Below, piece by piece: positions 7,079 through 15,636 of a stretch of DNA of 64,000 nt. Source of the DNA: Streptomyces antibioticus (GTDB lineage Bacteria > Actinomycetota > Actinomycetes > Streptomycetales > Streptomycetaceae). The stretch covers positions 7,759,750 through 7,823,749 of the forward strand of contig NZ_CM007717.1 in the NCBI RefSeq assembly GCF_002019855.1, written 5' to 3'. Positions within the stretch are counted from its first letter, which is position 1; each line of letters begins with the position of its first letter. The position numbers and the translations under genes were made by a program. The notes beneath the pieces were generated by a model. It was not told where the DNA came from. It worked only from the letters and a program-made list of their open reading frames with translations, and made no database searches.

Positions 7079-8107
7079 ATGACGACGACCGAGGCACAGG
7101 CCCCGCCTGTCCGACGTCGCGGGGTCGTGGCGGCCAGGACGCGGCGCACCTCGCTCCGCGTCCTGGCGACCCTGGCCCGATCCGTTGCGATCTTCATACC
7201 GGTCTTTCTGGTCGCCACGTTCGTGACGTTCGCACTGCGCTCCCTCAGCGGACTCAGCCCGGCCAGGATCCAGCTCGGCGAGGACGCCACCCCCGAGGCC
7301 ATCGCCAGGATCGAGGCCGAATGGGGCCTCGACCGGCCCTTCCTGGTCCAGTACGGCGACTGGTTCTCCGGCGTCCTGCACGGACAGCTCGGCACGAGCT
7401 GGACCAACGGCGCCGACATCTCCACCCTCATCGGCCTGGGCCTCGGCGTCAGCCTGTCGGTGGCGACCTTCGCCCTGGTCATCGGCGTCGTCGTCGGCTT
7501 CGTCCTCGGCACCGTCGCCGCCCTGCGCCGCACCACCTGGGTCGACCGCGCGATCACCGGCTTCGTCACCGTCATCTCGGTGATGCCGGCGTTCGTGGTC
7601 GGTATCGTGCTGGTCGCCGTGTTCGCCGTCGGCCTCGGCCTCTTCCCGTCGGCCGGATACGTCCCCGCCGAGCAGGGGTTCGGCCCCTGGCTCGCCCACA
7701 TCACCCTCCCGGCGGTGGCGCTCAGCTTCGACGTCGTCGCCGACGTCGCCCGCCAGCTCCGCTCCAGCCTCGTCGCCGCCTACCGCGAGAACTATGTGAC
7801 CGGCGCCGTCGTCCGGGGGCTCGGACCGCGCCGGATCTTCTTCCGGCACGTGCTGCGCAACGGCCTCGGCCCCGCCCTCGCCACCCTCGGACTGAAGTTC
7901 CCCGCGCTGGTCGGCGCCTCCGTCGTCACCGAGTGGATCTTCGGCCTCCAGGGCTTCGGACGGTTCGCCAACGACGCCGCCCAGGCCGGTGACGTCCCCG
8001 CCGTCCAAGGCGTCCTGGTCGTCTCGATCGTGCTGGTCGTCTCCTTCAACCTGATCGTCAACCTGGTGCTGGCCCGCGTCATGCCGGCCGCCCGACGGGG
8101 AGTGTGA
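7079..8107 (+). CDS. ABC transporter permease (DppB/OppB family)
   Basis: A 342-residue integral membrane protein. After a 40-residue polar N-terminus come about six hydrophobic segments. The DppB-type loop is present (GLDRPFLVQYGDWFSGVLHGQLGTS), as is the EAA loop that contacts the ATPase (YVTGAVVRGLGPRRIFFRHVLRNGL). It forms the translocation pore with the next gene. It starts 67 bases after the binding-protein stop and ends 3 bases before the next permease. Confidence 0.93.
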   Translation: MTTTEAQAPPVRRRGVVAARTRRTSLRVLATLARSVAIFIPVFLVATFVTFALRSLSGLSPARIQLGEDATPEAIARIEAEWGLDRPFLVQYGDWFSGVLHGQLGTSWTNGADISTLIGLGLGVSLSVATFALVIGVVVGFVLGTVAALRRTTWVDRAITGFVTVISVMPAFVVGIVLVAVFAVGLGLFPSAGYVPAEQGFGPWLAHITLPAVALSFDVVADVARQLRSSLVAAYRENYVTGAVVRGLGPRRIFFRHVLRNGLGPALATLGLKFPALVGASVVTEWIFGLQGFGRFANDAAQAGDVPAVQGVLVVSIVLVVSFNLIVNLVLARVMPAARRGV

Positions 8108-8110
8108 ACC

Positions 8111-8998
8111 ATGGTGCGCCGCGTCCTCTCCCTCACCTCCGGGCGGATCGCGGTGGCGGTCCTCGCCGTCATCGCCCTGCTCGCCCTCCTCGGCCCGCTG
8201 CTCGCCCCGCAGGACCCCCTCGCCACCAGCGACACCACCCTCGCCCCGCTCTCCGGCGCCCACTGGCTCGGCACCGACTACCTCGGCCGTGACGTCCTCA
8301 GCCGCCTCCTCGACGGCTCCCGCGTCAGCGTCCTCGGCTCGCTGGAGGTCGCCCTCACCGCGCTGCTCGTCGGAGCGGTCCCCGGCATCCTCTCCGTCCA
8401 CCTCGGCCGGGTCTTCGAATGGATCACGCTCCGGCTGACGGACACCCTGGTCGCCCTGCCGTTCCTGCTGTTCGCGGTCGCCGTCATCGCCCTGCTCGGC
8501 AACGGCCTCACCCAGGCCATGCTGGTCACCGGCGTCCTGGTCTCACCGCTGTTCTACCGGGTGGCCCGCGCCGCCACCCTGGCCGTCGCCCGCTCCCCGT
8601 ACGTCGAGGCGGCGCTCGTCTCCGGCGCCTCCGTCGGCTGGATCGTCCGCCGCCACGTCTGGGGCAAGGTCCTGCCGCCGGTCGCCGTCGCGTTCGCCCA
8701 GACCGTCGGCGTCGGCTTCGTCATCGTCTCCAGCCTCACCTTCCTCGGGATCGGCGTCCAACCCCCCGCCCCCACCTGGGGCGGACTCCTCGCCTCCGAC
8801 CTCGGCTACCTCAGCCACCGCCCCTGGGCCCCGCTCGTCCCCGCCCTGCTGATCATGGCCACGGTGTGGGCGGCCAACCTGCTGGCCGACGCCATCCGCG
8901 ACGTCTCCGGCGAGGCGGGCCGTGCCCTCGTCAACGACCGCAAGGCCCGCGCCCGGCGCCGCGACCAGGCAGGCCCCGCCCCCTCCGGAGGTGCCGCG
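8111..8998 (+). CDS. ABC transporter permease (DppC/OppC family)
   Basis: A 296-residue membrane protein with the DppC-type N-terminal sequence APLSGAHWLGTDYLGRDVLSRLLDGSR and an EAA loop (SPYVEAALVSGASVGWIVRRHVWGKVLPPV). It pairs with the preceding DppB-type permease. The stop codon (TGA 8999-9001) overlaps the GTG start of the next gene, so the transporter is translated as one coupled unit. A large periplasm-facing loop usual for the family is short here. Confidence 0.92.
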
Positions 8999-9888
8999 TG
9001 ACCCCCCTGACCTCGAAAACAGCCCCGGCCCCGACCGCGCTGCCCACAGCCGCTCCGGAGCCCGCGCCCCCGGCCTCCCCCGTCCTGTCCGTACGCGACG
9101 TCCGGATCACCGACCGGGCCGGCGGCCGCGAGATCGTGCACGGCGTCAGCTTCGACCTCACCCCGGGCCGCGCGGTCGGCATCGTCGGCGAGTCCGGCAG
9201 CGGCAAGACCCTCACCTGCCGCGCCACCCTGGGCATCCTGCCGCCCCACTTCGAGGTGAGCGCCGGCACGGTCGAGATCGGCGGCACCCCGATCGACACG
9301 CTCACCCCCCGGCAGTGGACCGAGCTGCGCGGCGCCACCATCAGCGCCGTCTTCCAGGACCCCGCCTCCTACCTCAACCCCTCCCTGCGCGTCGGCCCGC
9401 AGATCGCCGAGGTCGTCCGCGTGAAGAAGGGACTGGGGCGGCGCCCCGCCCGGCAGCGCGCCCTCGACCTGCTGCGCGCGGTCCATCTGCGCGAACCCGA
9501 ACTCGTCTACGGCCAGTACCCGTTCGAACTCTCCGGCGGCATGCTTCAACGCGTCCTGATCGCCGCCGCCGTGGCCGCCGACCCGCAGATCCTGATCGCC
9601 GACGAGGCCACCACCGCGCTCGACGTCACCGTCCAGGCCGAGATCCTCGACCTCCTCGACGACCTCCGTGAACGCACCGGCCTCGCGCTGGTCGTCGTCT
9701 CGCACGACCTCGCCGTCGTCGCCCAGCTTTGCGACGAGGTCCTCGTCATGCGCCAGGGCGAGGTCGTCGAACAGGGCCCGACCCGCTCCGTCCTCCACGC
9801 CCCGCGCCACCCCTACACCCGCCTCCTGATCGCCGAACACGAGCAGTACGGCCTGGAAAAGTTCCGCACCCCCAAGGAGGAGGCGTGA
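8998..9888 (+). CDS. ABC transporter ATP-binding protein (DppD/OppD family)
   Basis: A 296-residue ATPase beginning at GTG 8998 within the previous stop. It starts with a Pro/Ala-rich tail of about 25 residues. Walker A is GESGSGKT, the Q-loop lies in AVFQDPASYLNP, the signature is LSGGMLQR, Walker B is ILIADEATTALDV and the H-loop is VVSHDLAVV. The C-terminal oligopeptide/dipeptide extension is short and lacks the usual cysteine cluster. It energises uptake together with the next ATPase as a heterodimer. The stop overlaps the next GTG. Confidence 0.93.
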   Translation: MTPLTSKTAPAPTALPTAAPEPAPPASPVLSVRDVRITDRAGGREIVHGVSFDLTPGRAVGIVGESGSGKTLTCRATLGILPPHFEVSAGTVEIGGTPIDTLTPRQWTELRGATISAVFQDPASYLNPSLRVGPQIAEVVRVKKGLGRRPARQRALDLLRAVHLREPELVYGQYPFELSGGMLQRVLIAAAVAADPQILIADEATTALDVTVQAEILDLLDDLRERTGLALVVVSHDLAVVAQLCDEVLVMRQGEVVEQGPTRSVLHAPRHPYTRLLIAEHEQYGLEKFRTPKEEA

Positions 9889-10751
9889 CCACGCCACCCG
9901 CACCCGCGCCGGCCGCACCCACGCCACCCGCACCCACGCCGGCCGCACCCGTACTGGAAATCACCGGCCTGGACGTGCACTACGGCCGCCGCGCCGCGCT
10001 CCGCGGGGTCACCCTCAGCGTCGCGCCCGGGGAGACCGTAGGCATCATCGGTGAGACCGGGTCCGGCAAGTCCACGCTCGCGCGTGCCGCGCTCGGTCTG
10101 GTGGGGGTGTCGGCCGGGTCCGTCGTCGTCGGCGGGCATGACGTCACCGGCTATCGAAGGCGTCAGTGGCGGGCGCTGCGCCGCAAGGGTGTCCTCCAGT
10201 ACGTCTTCCAGGACCCGCTGCGCAGTCTCGACCCCGATCTCACCGTCGTCGAGTCGCTCACCGAACCCCTGCTCGTCCAGGGCGTGCCGCATGCCGAGGC
10301 GGTCGAGCGGGCCCGGGCGTTCCTGCCCCGGGTCCGTCTCACCGAGGATCTCCTCGAACGGCTGCCCGGTGAACTCTCCGGCGGTCAGCGGCAGCGTGTC
10401 GCCGTCGCCCGCGCCCTGGTCACCGAGCCCCGGCTGGTCATCCTCGACGAACCCGTCAGCGCCCTCGACTCCGCCAACCGCGTCCAGATCCTGGAGATCC
10501 TCAAGGAACTCCGCGCCGACGGCGTGGCCCTGGTCTTCATCTCCCACGACCTCGGATCCGTCGCCGGGATCGCCGACCGCATCGCCGTCCTCTACCAGGG
10601 CGAGCTGGTCGAGGACGGCGCCACCGCCGACGTCGTCAACCGCCCGCGACACCCCTACACCCGGCTGCTTCTCAGCTCCGCGCCCACCCTGCACGGCACC
10701 CGCTCCGACCGTGCCGAACGCGACGCCCTACGAGCCCTGTTGCACGTCTGA
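9885..10751 (+). CDS. ABC transporter ATP-binding protein (DppF/OppF family)
   Basis: A 288-residue ATPase starting at GTG 9885. The first 25 residues are a low-complexity Pro/Ala repeat encoded by near-identical CCACGCCACCCGCACC units. Walker A is GETGSGKS, the signature LSGGQRQRVAVARAL, Walker B LVILDEPVSALD and the H-loop FISHDLGSVAG. From about 10060 to 10400 the wobble positions use more T and A than in neighbouring genes, a mild compositional shift. It completes the heterodimeric motor of this importer. The next gene follows after 44 bases. Confidence 0.92.
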   Translation: MTTPPAPAPAAPTPPAPTPAAPVLEITGLDVHYGRRAALRGVTLSVAPGETVGIIGETGSGKSTLARAALGLVGVSAGSVVVGGHDVTGYRRRQWRALRRKGVLQYVFQDPLRSLDPDLTVVESLTEPLLVQGVPHAEAVERARAFLPRVRLTEDLLERLPGELSGGQRQRVAVARALVTEPRLVILDEPVSALDSANRVQILEILKELRADGVALVFISHDLGSVAGIADRIAVLYQGELVEDGATADVVNRPRHPYTRLLLSSAPTLHGTRSDRAERDALRALLHV

Positions 10752-10795
10752 CCCGCCCAACACACCCCCCCCGCCACGACAGAATAGGACCACCC

Positions 10796-12136
10796 ATGCC
10801 CCGCACCCTCCACCTCGCCCTCCACCCCTACGGCGTCGGCGGCCCCGGCCAGCACGGTCTGTGGAAGGACCCCCGGGTCGCGAAGAACTCCAGCATCGAC
10901 ATCGACTACTACATCCGCCTCGCCCAGGCCGCCGAACACGCCCTGTTCGACGCCCTGTTCATCGTCGACAGCCAGTTCATCAACGCCACCTACCCGGCGC
11001 ACTACCTCAACCGCCTCGAACCCCTCACGCTCCTCTCCGCCGTGGCCACCCACACCCGGCACATCGGCCTGGTGGGCACCGCCAGTTCGACCTACAACTC
11101 GCCCTTCAACCTCGCCCGCCGCTTCGCCTCGCTCGACCACATCAGCGGCGGCCGGGCCGGCTGGAACGTCGTGACCAGCTTCGACACCGGCACCTCGAAG
11201 AACTTCGGGCTCGACGAACACCTCGACTACACCACCCGCTACGGCCGCGCCCTGGAGTTCGTCCAGGTCGCCCGCGGCCTGTGGGACTCCTACGAGGACG
11301 ACGCCTTCCCCGCCGACGTCGCGCGCGGCGTCTTCCTCGACCCGGCCAAGCTGCACGCCCTCGACCACGTGGGCGAGCACTTCAAGGTGGCGGGCCCGCT
11401 GAACCTCTCCCGCTCCCCGCAGGGCCAGCCGGTCATCTTCCAGGCCGGCGTCTCCGAGGAGGGCCGCGACCTCGCCGCCCAGGTCGCCGAGGGCATCTAC
11501 GCACCCGGCGGCACCCTGGAACAGGCCCAGGAGTACTACGCCGACATCAAGCGCCGCACCGCCGCCTACGGCCGCGACCCCGAGCACATCAAGATCTTCA
11601 TCCACGGCGGCCCCGTCGTCGCCTCCACCGACGAGAAGGCCCGGCTGCGGGAACGCGAGATCTTCGACGAGGACAACGACTTCGACCGCAACCTCGCCCT
11701 CCTCGGCCGCTCCTTCGGCGCCTACGACTTCAGTGTCCACGACCTCGACGCCCCCTTCCCCGACGTCGCCCACCTCGCCGAGAAGGGCGGCCGCACCGGC
11801 GCCGCGCAGCTCATCGAGCGGGCCCGCAAGGAGAACATGACGCTGCGTCAAGTCGCCGAGGCCGTCAACCAGTTCCGGCAGTCCCCGTTCGTCGGCGCGC
11901 CGGACACCGTCGCCGACACCATCGAGCGCTGGTTCCGCGCGGACACCCTCGACGGCATCAACCTGGCCTTCCGCACCGAGGAGGAACTGGAGTACTTCGT
12001 GGACGGCGTCGTACCGATCCTCCAGAAGCGCGGCCTGTTCCGCACCGAGTACGCCTCCGACACCCTGCGCGGCAACCTCGGACTGCCCGTGCCCGCCAAC
12101 CGCCACACCCGCGAGCCGCAGCTCGTGGACGACTGA
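10796..12136 (+). CDS. FMN-dependent monooxygenase, NtaA/SnaA/DszA (DmoA) branch of the bacterial-luciferase superfamily
   Basis: A 446-residue LLM-class flavin enzyme. The branch-specific features are a long N-terminal barrel with WKDPRVAKNSSIDIDYYIRLAQ, the segment TASSTYNSPFNLARRFASLDHISGGRAGWNVVTS, and the C-terminal INLAF region. Members oxidise substrates such as nitrilotriacetate, dibenzothiophene sulfone or dimethyl sulfide, using FMNH2 from a separate reductase; such a reductase is at 14850. Located behind an oligopeptide-type importer and a cysteine leader, it is best read as an organosulfur C-S or N-C cleaving enzyme. The exact substrate is unknown. Confidence 0.9.
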   Translation: MPRTLHLALHPYGVGGPGQHGLWKDPRVAKNSSIDIDYYIRLAQAAEHALFDALFIVDSQFINATYPAHYLNRLEPLTLLSAVATHTRHIGLVGTASSTYNSPFNLARRFASLDHISGGRAGWNVVTSFDTGTSKNFGLDEHLDYTTRYGRALEFVQVARGLWDSYEDDAFPADVARGVFLDPAKLHALDHVGEHFKVAGPLNLSRSPQGQPVIFQAGVSEEGRDLAAQVAEGIYAPGGTLEQAQEYYADIKRRTAAYGRDPEHIKIFIHGGPVVASTDEKARLREREIFDEDNDFDRNLALLGRSFGAYDFSVHDLDAPFPDVAHLAEKGGRTGAAQLIERARKENMTLRQVAEAVNQFRQSPFVGAPDTVADTIERWFRADTLDGINLAFRTEEELEYFVDGVVPILQKRGLFRTEYASDTLRGNLGLPVPANRHTREPQLVDD

Positions 12137-12147
12137 GGGCCGCCCCA

Positions 12148-13956
12148 ATGACCGCACCCGCTCCAGCACCCGCACCGACGCCCGCCCCGGCGCTCTCCCC
12201 GACGGGCGGCCGCGACGTCCACACCGTCCGCTTCCCCTACGGGCCGCCCCCGGCCGCCGTCGACGTCCTGATCGTCGGCGCCGGGCCGGTCGGCCTCGCC
12301 GCCGCCGTGGAACTCACCCTCCGCGGCGTACGCACCGCCGTGATCGACCGGGCCCGCACCGCCACGCTCGTCCGCGCCGGCGCGATGGGCCACACCCCGC
12401 GCGTCGTCGAACACCTGCGCCGCTGGCAGCTCCTCCAGCGGGTCCGCGACGCCTGGACCTACCCACCGGAATGGCACCGCGGCATCCGGCTGGTCACCTC
12501 CCTGGCCGGCCATGAACTCCTCCCCACCCCCGCACCGTCGTTCACCGCCCGGCCCACCGGCACCCGGCACAGCCTCGACGAGGCACTGCGCCGCCCGCAG
12601 ACCGTGTTCCAGCAGGTCTTCCTGGAGCGCCTCGCCGAACTCGGCACCGGCGTCCACGGCGGCCAGGAACTCACCGCCCTGCACGAGGACGCCGACGGCG
12701 TCGACGCCGAGGTCACCGACGTCACCACCGGCACCGTCCGTACCGTCCGCGCCGCCTACGTCCTGGGCACCGACGGCGGCGGCAGCACCACCCGCCGGCT
12801 GGCCGGCATCGGCCGCGAGGGCGAGTACGCGACCGAGAAGCGGCTGCGGCTGATCGTGCGCACCGGCGACATCTCCGCCCGCGTGGGCGCCGCCCCCAGC
12901 GCCACCAACATCGTCGTCAACCAGCGGGCGTCCGGCTTCCTCGCCGCCGTCAGCACCCGCGAATGGCGCGTCTACGCCGGTCCCTACCCGCTCGACCACG
13001 AACCCGACGAGAAGGAACTCCTCGACGTCGGACGGGCCGCCTTCGGATTCGACCTCGACCTCGAACTGGTCTCCGCGACGACCTTCTACCACGCCACCCG
13101 CATCGCCCGGACCTTCCGCCGCGGCCGGATCCTCCTGGCCGGCGACGCCGCCCACGTCCGCACCCCCGGCGGCAACCTCGGCGAGGGCATCGGCGACGTC
13201 GTCAACCTGGGCTGGAAACTGGCCGCCGTCCTCGCGGGCCAGGCCCCGGCCGCCCTGCTCGACTCCTACAACGAGGAACGCCGCCCCCACAACCGGCGCG
13301 TCGCCGCCCACGCCCTGGACCGCTCACGGCGCGCCCAGGACACCCTCGCCGAGATCCGCGCGGGCGGCATCCCCGACGACGCCGACCTCGGCCCCGACGC
13401 CACCCGGCGGCGCGCCGAGATCGGCGACCGGCTGCGCCGCGACCACTCCGGCGGCGAGGGCGTCGCCTTCGACGAGCGCTACGACGCGTCCTCCGTCATC
13501 TGGTACGAGCCCGGCCAGCGGGAGACCGAACGGCCCTGGCGCGCCGACGTGTACGAGGACGACCCACGCCCCGGCCACCGCGCCCCCGACGGCCCCGTGG
13601 ACCCCGGCGGCGGCACCCTGTACGACCGGCTCGGCCACTCCTTCGGCCTGCTCGTCCTCACCGAGGACCGCACCGTCGAGCACGCGCTCGTCGCCGAGGC
13701 CGCCGCCCGCGGCCTGCCGTTCACGGTCGTCCACCTCACCGACCCGGCCGCCCGCGCCCTGTACGGCAGCCCCTACGTCGTCCTCCGCCCCGACCAGCAC
13801 GTCGCCTGGCGCGGCACCCGCCTGCCCGAGTCCGGCGCCACGGCCGTACTCGACCACCTGCTCGGCCACGGCGGCGGCCCCGGCACGGCCCCCACCACCC
13901 ATGAGCCGGCACATGAACCCGTGCCCGCACCCGCCCCGTCTTCCGCTGGAGTATGA
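12148..13956 (+). CDS. FAD-dependent aromatic-ring monooxygenase (PheA/TfdB/MhpA type)
   Basis: The 602-residue protein starts at ATG 12148, 11 bases after the previous stop. It has an N-terminal Pro/Ala tail of 20 residues, the FAD dinucleotide fold VDVLIVGAGPVGLAAAVEL, the DG motif VLGTDGGGSTTRRLAG and the second FAD motif LLAGDAAHVRTPGGNLGEGIGDVVNLGWKLAAVL. A C-terminal thioredoxin-like extension follows from about residue 480. These enzymes hydroxylate phenols and related rings with NAD(P)H. Here the partner genes are a luciferase-type monooxygenase and a hydrolase, suggesting a sulfur-containing aromatic or heterocyclic substrate (inference). Confidence 0.88.
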   Translation: MTAPAPAPAPTPAPALSPTGGRDVHTVRFPYGPPPAAVDVLIVGAGPVGLAAAVELTLRGVRTAVIDRARTATLVRAGAMGHTPRVVEHLRRWQLLQRVRDAWTYPPEWHRGIRLVTSLAGHELLPTPAPSFTARPTGTRHSLDEALRRPQTVFQQVFLERLAELGTGVHGGQELTALHEDADGVDAEVTDVTTGTVRTVRAAYVLGTDGGGSTTRRLAGIGREGEYATEKRLRLIVRTGDISARVGAAPSATNIVVNQRASGFLAAVSTREWRVYAGPYPLDHEPDEKELLDVGRAAFGFDLDLELVSATTFYHATRIARTFRRGRILLAGDAAHVRTPGGNLGEGIGDVVNLGWKLAAVLAGQAPAALLDSYNEERRPHNRRVAAHALDRSRRAQDTLAEIRAGGIPDDADLGPDATRRRAEIGDRLRRDHSGGEGVAFDERYDASSVIWYEPGQRETERPWRADVYEDDPRPGHRAPDGPVDPGGGTLYDRLGHSFGLLVLTEDRTVEHALVAEAAARGLPFTVVHLTDPAARALYGSPYVVLRPDQHVAWRGTRLPESGATAVLDHLLGHGGGPGTAPTTHEPAHEPVPAPAPSSAGV

Positions 13957-13957
13957 G

Positions 13958-14731
13958 ATGACCGAGTACACCGACCACCACGGCCCCGAGGGCCTGCTCG
14001 TCCGGGGCACGGTCGTCGTGGTGCCGGGGCGGGGGGAGACCCGGGCGACCTACGGGCGGTTCGGCCGGCGGCTCGCCGCCGACGCCTACCGGGTGCGGGT
14101 GGTCGACGCCCCGCGGCCGGACGCCGCGGATCCGGAGGGCGCCCTGACCCGGTTCGCCGCGCTCGTGGCGGACGCGGTGGCGGGCGCCGCCGGTGCGGAG
14201 GGCGTCGCCGAACCCGTCGTCCTGGTCGGCGCGGACTCCGGTGCCGCGGCCGTCGCCGCGCTGCTCGCCCGTGAGGAGCGGTTCCTCCCCGCCGGGCGGC
14301 CGCACGCCGTCGTCCTCGCGGGCCTGCCCGGCCCCGACACCGCCTTCACCGGCGGCGGTTGGGACGACGAACTCGACGCCCGCACCTCCTGCCCCGCGCA
14401 CCGCGGCACGCTCACCGGGGACGAGCAGGTCCGCCGCGGCTCCCTCGGCGAACCCGTGCCCGGGGCGCTGCTCGACGCCGCCTACGGCGGGGACATCGCC
14501 GTACCCGTGCTGCTCCTGGCCGGGGACGCCGATCCGCTCGCCGACCACCCCGCGCTCGCCCGGCTCGCCAAGGCGCTGCCCAAGGCCCGGCTCTCGGTGG
14601 TCCGCGGCGCCCACCACGACGTCCTCAACGACCTCCAGCACCGGTCGGTCGCGGCGGAGGTCGTCACGTTCCTGGAGACCCTGCGCAATGAACTGCGGCC
14701 CCTGGTCGCGGTGGAGTCGAGCGCGTGGTGA
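13958..14731 (+). CDS. alpha/beta-hydrolase
   Basis: A 257-residue alpha/beta-hydrolase-fold protein. ATG 13958 lies one base after the previous stop and has GGAG 6 bases upstream; an earlier in-frame ATG at 13901 would overlap the monooxygenase. Strand-turn motifs VVVVPGRGETRATYGRFGRRLAA and VVLVGADSGAAAVAALLA are visible. The nucleophile elbow reads GADSG with Ser at its centre, the acid is probably in AGDADPLADHP, and the base is probably His in RGAHHDVLND. It likely hydrolyses the product of the monooxygenases in this operon. Confidence 0.85.
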   Translation: MTEYTDHHGPEGLLVRGTVVVVPGRGETRATYGRFGRRLAADAYRVRVVDAPRPDAADPEGALTRFAALVADAVAGAAGAEGVAEPVVLVGADSGAAAVAALLAREERFLPAGRPHAVVLAGLPGPDTAFTGGGWDDELDARTSCPAHRGTLTGDEQVRRGSLGEPVPGALLDAAYGGDIAVPVLLLAGDADPLADHPALARLAKALPKARLSVVRGAHHDVLNDLQHRSVAAEVVTFLETLRNELRPLVAVESSAW

Positions 14732-14849
14732 GCGCCCGTACCGGCCGACCGGCCGTCTGACACCCCGTCGTCCCCGCGCGGCAGGCGCCCCGCGTCCCAC
14801 GCCCCCGCCCGCGCTCCGCGTCCGTATCCGCAACCGGAAGGTCCCGCCC

Positions 14850-15413
14850 ATGCCCGCCGTCCTGTCCGTGTCCGGAAGCCCTTCCGCCACCTCCCGCACC
14901 ACCGGCCTGCTGCGCCACCTCGACGACCGCCTCCGGCTCCAGGGGCACGAGGTGACCACGCTGGACGTCCGCACCCTTCCCGCCGACGCCCTGCTCGGCG
15001 CCGACTTCGCCCACCCGGCGATCGTCCGGGCGGCGGCCCTGTTCGAGCGGGCCGACGGGATCGTCATCGGCACGCCCGTCTACAAGGCCGCCTACTCGGG
15101 GCTGCTGAAGGCGCTGCTCGACCTGCTCCCGCAGTACGCCCTGACCGGCAAGACCGTCCTGCCGCTGGCCACCGGCGGGAGCACGGCCCATGTCCTGGCC
15201 ATCGACTACGCGCTGCGTCCGGTGCTCACCTCGATGGGGGCCGCGCACATCGTGCCGGGCTGGTTCACCGTCGACAAGGACGTCACGCTCGGCGCGGACG
15301 GTACGGCGACGGTGGCGCCGGCCGCCGCCGAGGCCCTGGCCGGGGTCACGGACACCTTCTCCGCCGCGCTCCACGCCCGCCGTCCGGCGGTGGCCCTGGC
15401 CTCCACGGCCTGA
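14850..15413 (+). CDS. NAD(P)H-dependent FMN reductase (SsuE-like)
   Basis: A 187-residue flavodoxin-fold reductase with the family motifs SVSGSPSATSRTTGLL (phosphate loop) and GIVIGTPVYKAAYSGLLKALLDLLPQYALTGKTVLPLATGGS. SsuE-type enzymes make free FMNH2 for two-component monooxygenases; the obvious client is the enzyme at 10796. The start at ATG 14850 has GGAAGG 8 bases upstream (CCGGAAGGTCCCGCCC). It is the last gene of the operon; the next gene (pectate lyase) has its own promoter 30 bases on. Confidence 0.9.
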   Translation: MPAVLSVSGSPSATSRTTGLLRHLDDRLRLQGHEVTTLDVRTLPADALLGADFAHPAIVRAAALFERADGIVIGTPVYKAAYSGLLKALLDLLPQYALTGKTVLPLATGGSTAHVLAIDYALRPVLTSMGAAHIVPGWFTVDKDVTLGADGTATVAPAAAEALAGVTDTFSAALHARRPAVALASTA

Positions 15414-15443
15414 ACACCCGTGCACTGACTCTTGGTCAGACTC

Positions 15444-15472
15444 TTGTCAGTCCCTCGCGGTGACCCTATCTT
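15444..15472 (+). promoter_or_regulatory. promoter of the pectate lyase gene
   Basis: TTGTCA (15444-15449), 17-base spacer, TATCTT (15467-15472). The expected start near 15479 falls against the GAAAGC-GCTTTC palindrome, so repression by occlusion is plausible. Confidence 0.55.
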
Positions 15473-15480
15473 CTCGGGGA

Positions 15481-15492
15481 GAAAGCGCTTTC
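15481..15492. promoter_or_regulatory. GAAAGC-GCTTTC palindrome, LacI-type operator candidate
   Basis: A perfect 12-bp palindrome with a central CG step, directly at the expected transcription start of the pectate lyase gene. This symmetry and core (AAAGCGCTTT) are typical of LacI/GalR-family operators, which often control carbohydrate-degrading genes in Streptomyces. No LacI-family gene lies in the window. Confidence 0.6.
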
Positions 15493-15636
15493 CCTCACTG
15501 TGGCGCACACATCGCCCCGGGGGATCGGGTCGCCGCGGCGGCCGTCCTTCGCACCGCCCCTCCGCCCCGGCGGAGGGGGCACTTCCCGGACCCACGGTTC
15601 ACGGACGAACGACGGACGACGGACGAGGAGACGACG

